From the NCBI GenBank assembly GCA_017848795.1, contig JAFIHG010000038.1, forward strand, positions 1 to 43,904: a stretch of DNA of 43,904 nt, written 5' to 3'. Below, one piece after another: positions 17,176 through 25,233 of the stretch. The notes beneath the pieces were generated by a model. The model saw nothing but the letters and a program-made list of their open reading frames with translations. It made no database searches and was not told where the DNA came from. This DNA comes from Candidatus Nanopelagicales bacterium. Lineage in GTDB: Bacteria; Actinomycetota; Actinomycetes; S36-B12; CAIYMF01. Numbering within the stretch: position 1 is the stretch's first letter; every line of letters begins with the position of its first letter. The translations under genes and the position numbers were made by a program.

Positions 17176-18126
17176 ATGCACCTGTTCGCCGCTGCCAGCA
17201 CCTCGTTCTGGGACGGCCTGCGGGCCTGGGCGGTCGACGCCGGGCTCGCGGTCGTCATCACCATCGTGTGCGCGGCGCTGCTGCGCTGGGTGGTGTTCCG
17301 CATCATCCGGCGGGTCACCCACACCGCGGTACGACGCGCCGCCAAGGACCGCCCGGGTGCACCGCGCGGCGAGCACACCGCCGAGCTCACCCAGGTGCTC
17401 ATGGCGCAGCGGCGCCAGGCGCGGGCGGAGTCCCTCGGCCAGCTGCTGCGCAGCATCACCACGGTCACGATCCTGTCGGTCGCGATCCTCGTCGTGCTCT
17501 CGCAGCTCGGCGTGAACATCGCGCCCCTGCTGGCCTCCGCCGGCGTGGTCGGCGTCGCGCTCGGGTTCGGGGCGCAGACGCTCGTCAAGGACTTCCTGTC
17601 CGGGGTCTTCCTCGTCACCGAGGACCAGTTCGGCGTCGGCGACCTGGTCGACCTCGGCCCGGCGACCGGCACGGTGGAGGAGGTCGGGCTGCGGATCACG
17701 CGGGTGCGGGACTTCTCCGGCGTCGTCTGGTACGTCCGCAACGGGGAGATCCTGCGCGTCGGCAACCGGTCGCAGGGGTGGACGGTCGCGACCGTCGATC
17801 TCGCTGTCGCGTACGACGAGGACCTCGACAAGGTGCGCCAGCTGGTGGAGCAGGTGGCCGCCGACATGGAGGGCGACGCGGCGTACGACAACATCCTGTT
17901 CGGCGCGCCGCAGTACGTCGGGGTCGAGCGGGTCAGCGGGGACACCGTGTACGTCCGGGTCACCGCGAGAGCGGCGCCGGAGCGCAGCGGTACGGCGGCC
18001 CGCGCCATCCGCGAGCGGCTCAAGCTCACCTTCGACCGGGCCGGGGTGCGCGTACCGGTGCTGACCTCGCCCGACCAGCCGGACACCCCCAACCCGCCCG
18101 CCACCCCGCGGCTGCCGCGGATCTGA
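17176..18126 (+). CDS. MscS-family mechanosensitive ion channel
   Basis: A 316-residue small-conductance mechanosensitive channel that would relieve hypo-osmotic pressure at the plasma membrane. ATG 17176 is the natural start, 11 bp after the S9 stop. Hydrophobic segments occur at about 18-40, 92-110 and 114-136; the last is the glycine/alanine-rich pore helix (LLASAGVVGVALGFGAQTLVKDFLSG region) typical of MscS TM3. The beta domain (GVGDLVDLG, about 155-163) and an alpha/beta C-terminal domain follow, ending in a proline-rich tail (about 295-316). The glbO gene starts 57 bp downstream on the same strand. Confidence 0.93.
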   Translation: MHLFAAASTSFWDGLRAWAVDAGLAVVITIVCAALLRWVVFRIIRRVTHTAVRRAAKDRPGAPRGEHTAELTQVLMAQRRQARAESLGQLLRSITTVTILSVAILVVLSQLGVNIAPLLASAGVVGVALGFGAQTLVKDFLSGVFLVTEDQFGVGDLVDLGPATGTVEEVGLRITRVRDFSGVVWYVRNGEILRVGNRSQGWTVATVDLAVAYDEDLDKVRQLVEQVAADMEGDAAYDNILFGAPQYVGVERVSGDTVYVRVTARAAPERSGTAARAIRERLKLTFDRAGVRVPVLTSPDQPDTPNPPATPRLPRI

Positions 18127-18183
18127 CGTGGGCGGCACGGACCCCGGGCACGTACCGGCCCGACCAGCCGGGAGGATGGCGCC

Positions 18184-18594
18184 ATGACCGCACAGCCGGA
18201 GCAGCTCACCCCGTACGAGCGCATGGGGGGCGCGCCGTTCTTCGCCGACCTGGTCCACCGCTTCTACGAGGGGGTGGCGCAGGACGCGCCGCTGCGCGCG
18301 CTGTACCCGGAGGAGGACCTGGGTCCGGCCGAGGACCGGCTACGGATGTTCCTCGAGCAGTACTGGGGCGGCCCGACGACCTACCAGCAGCGGCGCGGTC
18401 ACCCGCGCCTGCGGATGCGCCACGTCCCGTACCTGATCGACGACGCGCAGCGCGACCGCTGGCTCGCCCACATGGCGGACGGCCTGTCGTACGCCGCGCA
18501 GCGCCACGACCTCGACCCCGAGCTGTACGACCAGTTCTGGCACTACCTGGTCTCCGCCGCACACGCGCTCGTCAACTCCGCGCCCTCACCTTGA
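18184..18594 (+). CDS. glbO: group II truncated haemoglobin
   Basis: A 136-residue 2-on-2 globin of the HbO type, binding haem and O2 in the cytosol. The family's key positions are all present: Tyr28 (B10), Tyr41 (CD1), proximal His80 (F8) in GHPRLRMRH and Trp93 (G8) in DRWLAHM; the spacing matches mycobacterial HbO with a constant offset of five residues. The ATG at 18184 follows GGGAGG (18170-18175). Usual roles proposed for HbO are oxygen delivery or redox/NO chemistry near the membrane; nothing here narrows that. It ends just before a large inverted repeat and converges with the SHOCT gene. Confidence 0.95.
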   Translation: MTAQPEQLTPYERMGGAPFFADLVHRFYEGVAQDAPLRALYPEEDLGPAEDRLRMFLEQYWGGPTTYQQRRGHPRLRMRHVPYLIDDAQRDRWLAHMADGLSYAAQRHDLDPELYDQFWHYLVSAAHALVNSAPSP

Positions 18595-18600
18595 CAATCG

Positions 18601-18748
18601 TCCCCAAAGGGGCGATCTAGGAAGTTGAACTACGCGTTCCGCCCCGAAACGGTGATCTTCGCGGCTGGCCCGCACCTCGGGACCAGCCCAAGATCGCTAG
18701 TTCGGGTCGAATTGTGCAGTTGAACTGCGTTGATCGCCCCTTTGGGGA
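18601..18748. repeat. 148-bp nested inverted repeat between convergent genes
   Basis: The outer arms are a perfect 17-bp inverted repeat (18601-18617 TCCCCAAAGGGGCGATC with 18732-18748). Inside lie further paired pieces: CCCGAA/TTCGGG, GATCTT/AAGATC and CTGG/CCAG, so the whole segment can fold as one long interrupted stem. AGTTGAACT occurs next to each arm (about 18623 and 18719). It fills the gap between convergent glbO and the SHOCT gene and could act as a bidirectional terminator or be a non-autonomous mobile element remnant. No ORF inside. Confidence 0.8.
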
Positions 18749-18766
18749 GAAAGCGGGTGGGGTGGG

Positions 18767-19159
18767 TCAGCCGGCGAGCAGGCGCTGCTTCTGGGCCGTG
18801 AACTCCTCGTCGGTGAGCACCCCGCTGCGGTGCAGTTCGGCGAGCTTGGTGATCTCGTCAGCGGTGCTCGGCGCGGTGCCGGCCGCCTGCTGCACGTACT
18901 GCTTGAAGGCGTCGTCGGCGGCCTGCGCACGCTGGGCGTTGCGCTCGGCCATCTTCCCGCCGCGCGCGATCAGGTACACCAGCACCCCGAGCCAGGGGAC
19001 GACCACGATGAAGACGACCCAGAGCGCCTTCGCCCAGCCGCTCATGTCGTGGCTGCGGAAGATGTCTCCGATGATGCCGATCAGCAGCCAGATCCAGATG
19101 ATGAACAGGAAGAACCAGAGCATCGTCAGGAACAGGTTGAGCAGCGGGTAGTTGTCCAT
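18767..19159 (-). CDS. PLDc_N/SHOCT domain membrane protein
   Basis: A 130-residue protein. Two hydrophobic helices at about 8-32 and 42-66 match the PLDc_N (phospholipase D nuclease N-terminal) two-helix module, followed by a charged linker and a C-terminal SHOCT domain (about 100-130: EITKLAELHRSGVLTDEEF). SHOCT domains are oligomerisation modules. Such proteins are common and functionally unassigned in actinobacteria. ATG start at 19159; monocistronic on the evidence of 100-bp gaps. Converges with glbO. Confidence 0.85.
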   Translation of the reverse strand: MDNYPLLNLFLTMLWFFLFIIWIWLLIGIIGDIFRSHDMSGWAKALWVVFIVVVPWLGVLVYLIARGGKMAERNAQRAQAADDAFKQYVQQAAGTAPSTADEITKLAELHRSGVLTDEEFTAQKQRLLAG

Positions 19160-19259
19160 GCAGGGCAGCGTAGACCCTGTTCGATCTTGGAAACAGTCCT
19201 CAGCTCCGAGCCGAGGTCACGACTGGGTAACTACCGCCGGGCCGACGCCGCAGCGCCCG

Positions 19260-20156
19260 TCAGTGGTGCTGCAACGCCTCCGCGAGCAGTCGCCCGACCA
19301 GGTCGTCGTCCACCGTGTCGAAGAAGCCGCCGACGACGTCCTGCACCTGGTTCCAGGACGCCGCAGCGAACAGGATCGGCTGGTAGTGGCCGATGTCGTA
19401 CGTCTGCACGCCCATGCGCGCCAGGTCGAGGGGGCGCAGGTCCGCGTCGACGAACTCCTCGATCTCGCCGTACGACGAGAGCAGCCCGGCGCCGTACGCC
19501 TTCGGCCCGTCCGGCTCGTGCACCACGCCGAACTCGAGCGAGAACCAGAACACCTTGCTCACGAACTCGAGCGCCTCGTCGCTCTCCACCCGCCGCGCGG
19601 CACGGCCGGCCGCTTCGTAGAGCGCCGCGTAGCCGTCGTCGGCGAGCGTCGTCGCGTGCCCGATCACCTCGTGGATCACGTCCGGCTCCGGGGTGTACAG
19701 CGGCACCGAGTGGTGGCGGATGTACTGGGTGGACCAGAAGGTGCGGTCGGCGAGCGCGCCGTAGAACTCACGCAGCGGTACGAGCCCGGCCGCGGGCAGG
19801 TAGCGGAAGCCGGTGAGCGGGGCGAGCAGGTCGCTCACCTCCTCGAGCTGCGGGATCCGGTCGGCGGGCAGCTCCAGACGTGACCGACCGGCGCGGGCGG
19901 CGCGGCAGGCGAGCCGTTCGTGCTTGCGGGCCAGCTCGGCGCTGACGATCGCCCACACCTCGTGCTCGGCCGGGGTGTACTCGGCGCGCGGCGCTGGCGT
20001 GCCGGGCGTCCAGGCCAACGCGAGCGCGGCGATCTGGTTGCGGCGCTCGCGGTACTCCGGGTCGCCGATGCCCGGGTGGTCCGAGCTGAGCTGGACCACC
20101 ACCGATCCGTCGGCGCCCTCGACCACCGGGGCGTACAGCTGGCCGTCCTCGAACAT
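19260..20156 (-). CDS. phhA: phenylalanine 4-monooxygenase
   Basis: An iron- and tetrahydropterin-dependent hydroxylase turning L-phenylalanine into L-tyrosine in the cytosol. The 298-residue product has the size of bacterial single-domain PhhA, lacking the ACT regulatory domain. The iron ligands are His162 and His167 in HEVIGH and Glu208 in SLEFG, with spacing like the mammalian enzyme. ATG 20156 is chosen over 20213 because GGAGGG lies just upstream. No pterin-4a-carbinolamine dehydratase (phhB) or tyrosine-catabolic gene is next to it, so it stands alone. Assignment to Phe rather than Trp hydroxylase rests on overall resemblance to bacterial PhhA. Confidence 0.93.
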   Translation of the reverse strand: MFEDGQLYAPVVEGADGSVVVQLSSDHPGIGDPEYRERRNQIAALALAWTPGTPAPRAEYTPAEHEVWAIVSAELARKHERLACRAARAGRSRLELPADRIPQLEEVSDLLAPLTGFRYLPAAGLVPLREFYGALADRTFWSTQYIRHHSVPLYTPEPDVIHEVIGHATTLADDGYAALYEAAGRAARRVESDEALEFVSKVFWFSLEFGVVHEPDGPKAYGAGLLSSYGEIEEFVDADLRPLDLARMGVQTYDIGHYQPILFAAASWNQVQDVVGGFFDTVDDDLVGRLLAEALQHH

Positions 20157-20272
20157 GGCACCCTCCGGATCAGTCGTCGGGTCCAGCGCACCATGACGGG
20201 GCCGGATGCTCAACCGGTACGGGAAGAGCTGATCAGTGTGCCCACTGTACGGCGCGCATGGCGGCCAGATTG

Positions 20273-20821
20273 TCAGGCCAGCGGCGCCTCGGCGTCATCG
20301 GTCTCGAGGATCTCCCAGCGCACGAGCTTCGCGCCGCGCACGATCACCTGCACCCGCGCCACCGAGGCGAACCCATCCGCTCGCGCCGTGCACACCAGGG
20401 TGCCGTCGGCGCTGCCGGTGTAGAGCGCGGGCGGGCAGCTGACGACCACGGTCGTCCCGTACTCCTTGCTCATCGAGGTGGCCACCGCCCGTTCGATGTC
20501 GTGTCCGCTCAGGCGTGGCAGGTTGCGCAGCAGCACGACGAGCGCGACCGTACCGACGGCGAGGAGCACGACGAAGGCGATGAGCACGGCCCACAGGCCG
20601 GGCCGCATCGCCGAACGCCCGCCCCCGCTCGCCGCCGGAGGACCGGCCGGCGGGGCGTCCCACCGCGGCGCCGGCCAGCGGGGAGCACCGGCCAGGTCGA
20701 GCGGGTCGTACCCGCTGCGGGCGCCGGTACGGACCTGCTCACCCCAGCCGGCACCGTCGTACCAGCGCAGCTCGGCGCGACCGACCGGATCGGCGTACCA
20801 GCCCGGCGCGATCCCGTTCAT
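20273..20821 (-). CDS. DUF2510/DUF4333 membrane protein
   Basis: A 182-residue bitopic membrane protein. It begins with a DUF2510 motif (GWYADPVGRAELRWYDGAGW, about 7-26), has a proline-rich linker, one membrane helix at about 74-98, and an extracytoplasmic domain with the DUF4333 pattern, including a cysteine pair (VVSCPPAL and GTLVCTARADG, about 127-145). Both domains are typical of actinobacterial envelope proteins without known function. It starts 25 bp after the helD stop on the same strand, so a shared transcript is plausible. Confidence 0.83.
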   Translation of the reverse strand: MNGIAPGWYADPVGRAELRWYDGAGWGEQVRTGARSGYDPLDLAGAPRWPAPRWDAPPAGPPAASGGGRSAMRPGLWAVLIAFVVLLAVGTVALVVLLRNLPRLSGHDIERAVATSMSKEYGTTVVVSCPPALYTGSADGTLVCTARADGFASVARVQVIVRGAKLVRWEILETDDAEAPLA

Positions 20822-20846
20822 GGGTGGACCGTAGTCCGCGAACCGC

Positions 20847-23138
20847 TCACCGGCTGCGCTGCGCCAGCCGGTGCAGGCTCGCGGGCAGCGGCCGGGTGTG
20901 CACGACCCGCAGCCGTTGGGTCGGTCGGGTCAGCGCGACGTAGAGGTCGCCCCACCCGCCGGCACCGCGGTCGAGCAGGGCCGCCGGCTCGCACAGCACC
21001 ACGGCGTCGAACTCCAGACCCTTCACGTCCTCGACGGTGAGGACGGCGACCGGGTCGTCGAGCGCGTCGGCGCCGACCCCGACGCGCGCGCCGGGCAGCC
21101 GTGCGGCGAGGTCGGCGGCCAGCTGCGCGGGCAGCGGTGTCGCGGCGCTACCCGGTCGGGGCAGCACCACGGCGAGCCGGCCGTCCCCGAGCAGCTCGAG
21201 CTCGCTGCGCAGCAGCCCGCAAAGGCTCTGCCCGTCGATCCGGGGCACCCGATGGGCGGTGGGCTCCCACTCCCCCTCCCGTACCGACGCGGGCGCCTCC
21301 AACCGCGATCCGGACGCGGCGAGCACGTCGGCCGCGAGCCGCATGATCTGCGCCGGTGTCCGGTAGGTGACCGTCAGCTCCTCGAGCCGCCACGACCGCA
21401 GGGCGTACGGCGCGAGCGCCTCGTCCCACGATGCCGCAGTCGTCCCGGTCCCGGCCTGGGCGAGGTCCCCGACGAGGGTCATCGAACGTTTCGGGCAGCG
21501 GCGCAGCAGCGCCCGCCACGCCATCGGGGCGAGCTCCTGCGCCTCGTCGACGACGATGTGCCCGTACGCCCACGTGCGGTCGGTCTGGGCGCGCTCGGCG
21601 ACCGTGAGCACCGGGCCGGTCTCCTCCCAGCGCGACGCGAGCGCCTCCGCGCTCGGCATCCAGGGCAGCATCGAACCCATCTCGAGGACGCGCTTGGCGT
21701 GCTCGAGCTCGGAGGCCCGGCGGGCGGCGGCCGCGCGCTGGTCCTGCGACGCGCCGGTGTCGTCGTCGCCGATCAGCTCGGCGAGCTCGTCCAGCAGCGG
21801 CACGTCCTCCACCGACCAGCCCGTACCGGGATCGCGGATCAGCAACGCGCGGTCGCGGGCGGACCAGTCCGGCGCGGCGGCCGCGAGGCGTTGCGGATCG
21901 GTCAGCAGCCGCTCGAGCAGCGTGGCGGGCGACAGCGGCAGCCAGAGCAGGTTCAGCTCGCGGCGTACGTTCCGGTCGTCGCGCAGGTCGCCCCGCAGAT
22001 CGAGGCGGGTGTCGGAGGTGAACTCCATGCGCAGCCCGTGGGCGAGCTGGCGGGCGAGCTCGTCCATGAGCGTGAGCAGGAAGCGCTCACGGGAGCGGTT
22101 GTGGCCGGGACCACCGCGCCGGGCGGCGGCGCGTGCGTGCTCCACGGTGCGGGCCCGCAGTCGGAGCCGCACTCCCCGCACCGTGAACTCGAGGTCACGC
22201 GGTGGTACGCGCTGGTAGGACTCGACAGCGGCACGCAGCACCGGCACCATGTCGGCGCTGCCCTTGACCGCCGCCACCGCCGGGTCGTCGTGCCGGGAGG
22301 TGCGTACGTCCGGCAGCAGATCGCCCATGGTCGTCGTGACGACCCCGGTCTCACCGAGCGAGGGCAGCACCTGCTCGATGTAGCGCAGGAACACGTTGCT
22401 GGGCCCGACGAGCAGCACGCCGGAGCGCTCGAGCCGGTCACGGTAGGTGTAGAGCAGGTACGCGGCGCGGTGCAGCGCCACGGCCGTCTTGCCCGTGCCG
22501 GGGCCGCCCTGGACAACCAGCACCCCGGGCAGCTCGCTGCGGATGACCCGGTCCTGCTCGGCCTGGATGGTGGAGACGATGTCGCCCATCCGGCCGGTAC
22601 GCCCGGCGGTCATGGCGGCGAGCAGCGCCCCTTCCCCGCTCAGCGCGGGGCGGCCGGAAGCGCGTACCTGCTCGAGGTCCAGCACGTCGTCTTCGACGTG
22701 GGTGACGGTGCGGCCGGTGGTGGTGATGTGCCGGCGCAGGACCGCGCCCTGCCGGTCGACGGGGGTCGCCTGGTAGAACGGCCGCGCCGCAGGTGCCCGC
22801 CAGTCCACCAGCAGCTGGCGCTGCGCCTCGTCCGACAGCCCGATCCGGCCGATGTGGTGGCGCTCGCCCTGCTCGAGGTCGATCCGGCCGAAGCAGAGCC
22901 GGTCCTCGGCTGCGTCCAGCTGGGCGATCCGGTTCTCGTACAGCGTCGCGAAGGAGTCCCGCTCCGAGCGGGCCTGGTGCGTGCCGGACGCACCTGCCGC
23001 CCGTACCGTGCGCAATGCGCGTCGGGTCGTGGAACGCAGCTCGTCGAGGCGGGCGTACATCTCGTCGACCGACTCCTGCTCGAGAGCGAGCTGTTCGCTG
23101 CGCAGGTCGGTCGCGTCGATCGGGACTGGCTCGGAAAT
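20847..23138 (-). CDS. helD: HelD-like RNA polymerase-associated helicase/ATPase
   Basis: A UvrD/Rep-like (SF1) ATPase of the actinobacterial HelD group, which strips nucleic acid from RNA polymerase and recycles it. Walker A is GGPGTGKTAVALHR, Walker B VVDEAQELAP followed by LVGDLAQ, and the C-terminal helicase motifs include VKGLEFDAVVL and LYVALTR. The first ATG (23060) would cut off part of the N-terminal coiled coil conserved in HelD. In frame upstream, an ATT at 23138-23136 has GGAG six bases before it and gives MSEPVPIDATDLRSEQLALE, restoring that coiled coil and a 763-residue protein; no ATG, GTG or TTG exists between it and the in-frame TAG at 23189. I therefore propose ATT as the start; an annotation pipeline would use 23060. 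Confidence 0.88.
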   Translation of the reverse strand: MSEPVPIDATDLRSEQLALEQESVDEMYARLDELRSTTRRALRTVRAAGASGTHQARSERDSFATLYENRIAQLDAAEDRLCFGRIDLEQGERHHIGRIGLSDEAQRQLLVDWRAPAARPFYQATPVDRQGAVLRRHITTTGRTVTHVEDDVLDLEQVRASGRPALSGEGALLAAMTAGRTGRMGDIVSTIQAEQDRVIRSELPGVLVVQGGPGTGKTAVALHRAAYLLYTYRDRLERSGVLLVGPSNVFLRYIEQVLPSLGETGVVTTTMGDLLPDVRTSRHDDPAVAAVKGSADMVPVLRAAVESYQRVPPRDLEFTVRGVRLRLRARTVEHARAAARRGGPGHNRSRERFLLTLMDELARQLAHGLRMEFTSDTRLDLRGDLRDDRNVRRELNLLWLPLSPATLLERLLTDPQRLAAAAPDWSARDRALLIRDPGTGWSVEDVPLLDELAELIGDDDTGASQDQRAAAARRASELEHAKRVLEMGSMLPWMPSAEALASRWEETGPVLTVAERAQTDRTWAYGHIVVDEAQELAPMAWRALLRRCPKRSMTLVGDLAQAGTGTTAASWDEALAPYALRSWRLEELTVTYRTPAQIMRLAADVLAASGSRLEAPASVREGEWEPTAHRVPRIDGQSLCGLLRSELELLGDGRLAVVLPRPGSAATPLPAQLAADLAARLPGARVGVGADALDDPVAVLTVEDVKGLEFDAVVLCEPAALLDRGAGGWGDLYVALTRPTQRLRVVHTRPLPASLHRLAQRSR

Positions 23139-23246
23139 GGCGTGCTCCGGGAAGGTCGCGTACCGGTGGAAACCCGGCCGTCCACCCTATCGGCGTCCTG
23201 GCCCAGCACGCGCGCCCTGCGACCGGTGCGGTGCCAGACTCGCCGC

Positions 23247-23969
23247 ATGACGCGCGGTGGCGACCACTGGCGCGAACCGCACCGGCACCAGGTCGGGCCG
23301 CGGCTCAACGTGCTGCGGGCCGGGGTGCTGGGCGCGCAGGACGGCATCGTGTCGACCGCCGGGCTGGTCCTCGGCGTGGCGGGTGCGACCGGGGAGGCGA
23401 GCGCGCTGCTCGTGGCGGGGATCGCCGGCCTGGTCGCCGGCGCGCTGTCGATGGCGGGCGGGGAGTACAGCTCGGTCAGCACGCAGCGGGACGCCGAGCG
23501 GGCCACCCTGGCCCAGGAGACGTGGGAGCTGCACACCATGCCGGAGGCGGAGCTCGACGAGCTCACCGATCTGTACGAGCGCAAGGGGCTGACCCGCGAC
23601 CTGGCGCGGCAGGTCGCCGTGCGGCTGACCGAGCACGATGCTCTCGCCGCTCACGCCGAGGTGGAGCTCGGGCTCGATCCGCAGCGTCTGGTCAGCCCGG
23701 TGCAGGCCGCGATCAGCTCCGCGGCCTCGTTCGCGGCCGGTGCGGTGCTGCCGCTGCTGGCGATCGTGCTGGCCCCTCGGAACGTACGGGTCGCGGTGAC
23801 GATCGCGGTCGTGCTGGTCGCGCTGGCGCTCACCGGATGGGTCAGCGCGCGGCTGGGCAGCGCCGAGGCCGGCCGGGCCGTCGCGCGCATCCTCGCCGTC
23901 GGGATCCTGGCCATGGCGATCACCTACGGCATCGGCTCGCTCGTCGGCGCCCTCACCGGTGCGTCATGA
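23247..23969 (+). CDS. VIT1/CCC1-family transporter
   Basis: A 240-residue membrane protein of the VIT1/CCC1 family, which in plants and yeast moves Fe2+/Mn2+ into vacuoles; bacterial members presumably export or sequester these metals. The N-terminal part has the family's GAQDGIVSTAGLVLGVAGA (about 29-47) and GALSMAGGEYSSV (about 65-80); a charged loop (about 85-150) with many Glu residues corresponds to the cytosolic metal-binding insertion, then three hydrophobic helices close the protein. ATG 23247 is selected because upstream frame is antisense to helD. It is divergent from helD across 108 bp. Confidence 0.9.
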   Translation: MTRGGDHWREPHRHQVGPRLNVLRAGVLGAQDGIVSTAGLVLGVAGATGEASALLVAGIAGLVAGALSMAGGEYSSVSTQRDAERATLAQETWELHTMPEAELDELTDLYERKGLTRDLARQVAVRLTEHDALAAHAEVELGLDPQRLVSPVQAAISSAASFAAGAVLPLLAIVLAPRNVRVAVTIAVVLVALALTGWVSARLGSAEAGRAVARILAVGILAMAITYGIGSLVGALTGAS

Positions 23970-24007
23970 GGAACCGTGGGTCCCGGATCTGCCTTGGTGC
24001 GGGGTGC

Positions 24008-25159
24008 TCACAGGCCGAGGTCGCGGGCGATCAGCATCCGCTGCACCTCGGAGGTTCCCTCTCCGATCTCGAGGATCTTCGCATCGCGGTAGAAGCGGCC
24101 CACCGGGAACTCGTTCATGAAGCCGTACCCGCCATGGACCTGGGTGGCGTACCGGGCGTTGTCCATCGCGGCCTCGGAGGAATAGAGCTTGGCGATCGAC
24201 GCGGCCCGCTTGTACGGCCGGCCCGCCGCCAGCCGGCTCGCCGCGTCCCGCCAGAGCAACCGCGAGCTGTGCGCGCGTACCTCCATGTCGGCGACGAGGA
24301 ACGACACACCCTGGTACGAGCCGATCGGTGCCCCGAACGCCTCTCGCTGCTGGGCGTACCGGACCGACTCGTCGACACATCCCTGCGCGAGCCCCGTCGC
24401 GAGCGCCGAGATCGCGATGCGTCCCTCGTCGAGGATCTGCAGGAACTGCGCGTACCCCCGGCCACGCTCCCCGACCAGGTTCGCCGCCGGGACGCGTACG
24501 TCGCTGAACGCGAGCTCGTGGGTGTCCGACGCGTTCCAGCCGACCTTGGAGTACGCCGGTGCCACCGTGAACCCGGGCGTCCCGCTGGGCACGAGGATCG
24601 CCGAGATCTCCTTGCCGCCGGCTGGCTTCTCGCCCGTCACGGCGGTCACGATCACGAACCCGGTGATGTCGGTTCCCGAGTTGGTGATGAAGGACTTCGA
24701 GCCGTTGATGACCCAGTGCTCGCCGTCGAGGCGTGCGGTCGTGCGCGTCGCCCCTGCGTCGCTGCCCCCGCCCGGCTCGGTCAGCCCGAACCCGCCCAGG
24801 ACCTCGCCGCGGCACAACCGCGGCAGCCACTCGCGCTTCTGCTCCTCGCTGCCGAACTTGTGCAGCGGGTTCGCCCCCAGCCCGACCCCGGCCTCGAGCG
24901 TGATCGCGACGCTCGAGTCGACGCGGGCGAGTTCCTCGATCGCGACGCAGAGCGCCGTCAGGTCCCCGCCCATGCCGCCGTACTCCTCGGGGAATGGCAG
25001 GCCGAACAAGCCCATCCGGCCCATCTCCGCGACCAGGTCGTACGGGAACTCGTGCCGCTCGTAGTAGTCCCCGATCACCGGCGCGACGACGTCGTGGGCG
25101 AACGCCTCGACGGTGCGCCGCAACTCCTCCAGCTCTTCGGACAGCTCCAGTCCGCTCAC
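24008..25159 (-). CDS. acyl-CoA dehydrogenase
   Basis: A 383-residue FAD-dependent acyl-CoA dehydrogenase, passing electrons to ETF. The N-terminal domain, the GFGLTEPGGGSDAG motif (about 127-140) and the C-terminal arm YRDAKILEIGEGTSEVQRM are typical. The neighbouring carboxylase suggests isovaleryl-CoA dehydrogenase, but the residue at the MCAD/SCAD catalytic-base position is Glu367 (GEGTSE), whereas classical IVD has a small residue there and uses another Glu, so short-chain or 2-methyl-branched substrates remain possible. GTG start at 25159 behind GGGAG. Last gene of the mccB-mccA-acd unit, separated from mccA by a strong hairpin. Confidence 0.93.
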   Translation of the reverse strand: MSGLELSEELEELRRTVEAFAHDVVAPVIGDYYERHEFPYDLVAEMGRMGLFGLPFPEEYGGMGGDLTALCVAIEELARVDSSVAITLEAGVGLGANPLHKFGSEEQKREWLPRLCRGEVLGGFGLTEPGGGSDAGATRTTARLDGEHWVINGSKSFITNSGTDITGFVIVTAVTGEKPAGGKEISAILVPSGTPGFTVAPAYSKVGWNASDTHELAFSDVRVPAANLVGERGRGYAQFLQILDEGRIAISALATGLAQGCVDESVRYAQQREAFGAPIGSYQGVSFLVADMEVRAHSSRLLWRDAASRLAAGRPYKRAASIAKLYSSEAAMDNARYATQVHGGYGFMNEFPVGRFYRDAKILEIGEGTSEVQRMLIARDLGL

Positions 25160-25174
25160 GACTCCCTCTCTCCG

Positions 25175-25233
25175 TTCCGGATGAATGTGGCAGGAGTCCG
25201 CTCTTGACGGAGTCCTGCCACATTCATCCGGAA
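25175..25233 (-). repeat. 26-bp inverted repeat overlapping the carboxylase stop codon
   Basis: Arms 25175-25200 and 25208-25233 pair over 25 of 26 positions around a seven-base loop. The right arm contains the last three codons and TGA of the biotin carboxylase gene; the left arm ends 16 bases from the acd GTG. In mRNA it would form a very stable intercistronic hairpin, so it could attenuate, stabilise or end the transcript before acd. Confidence 0.85.
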
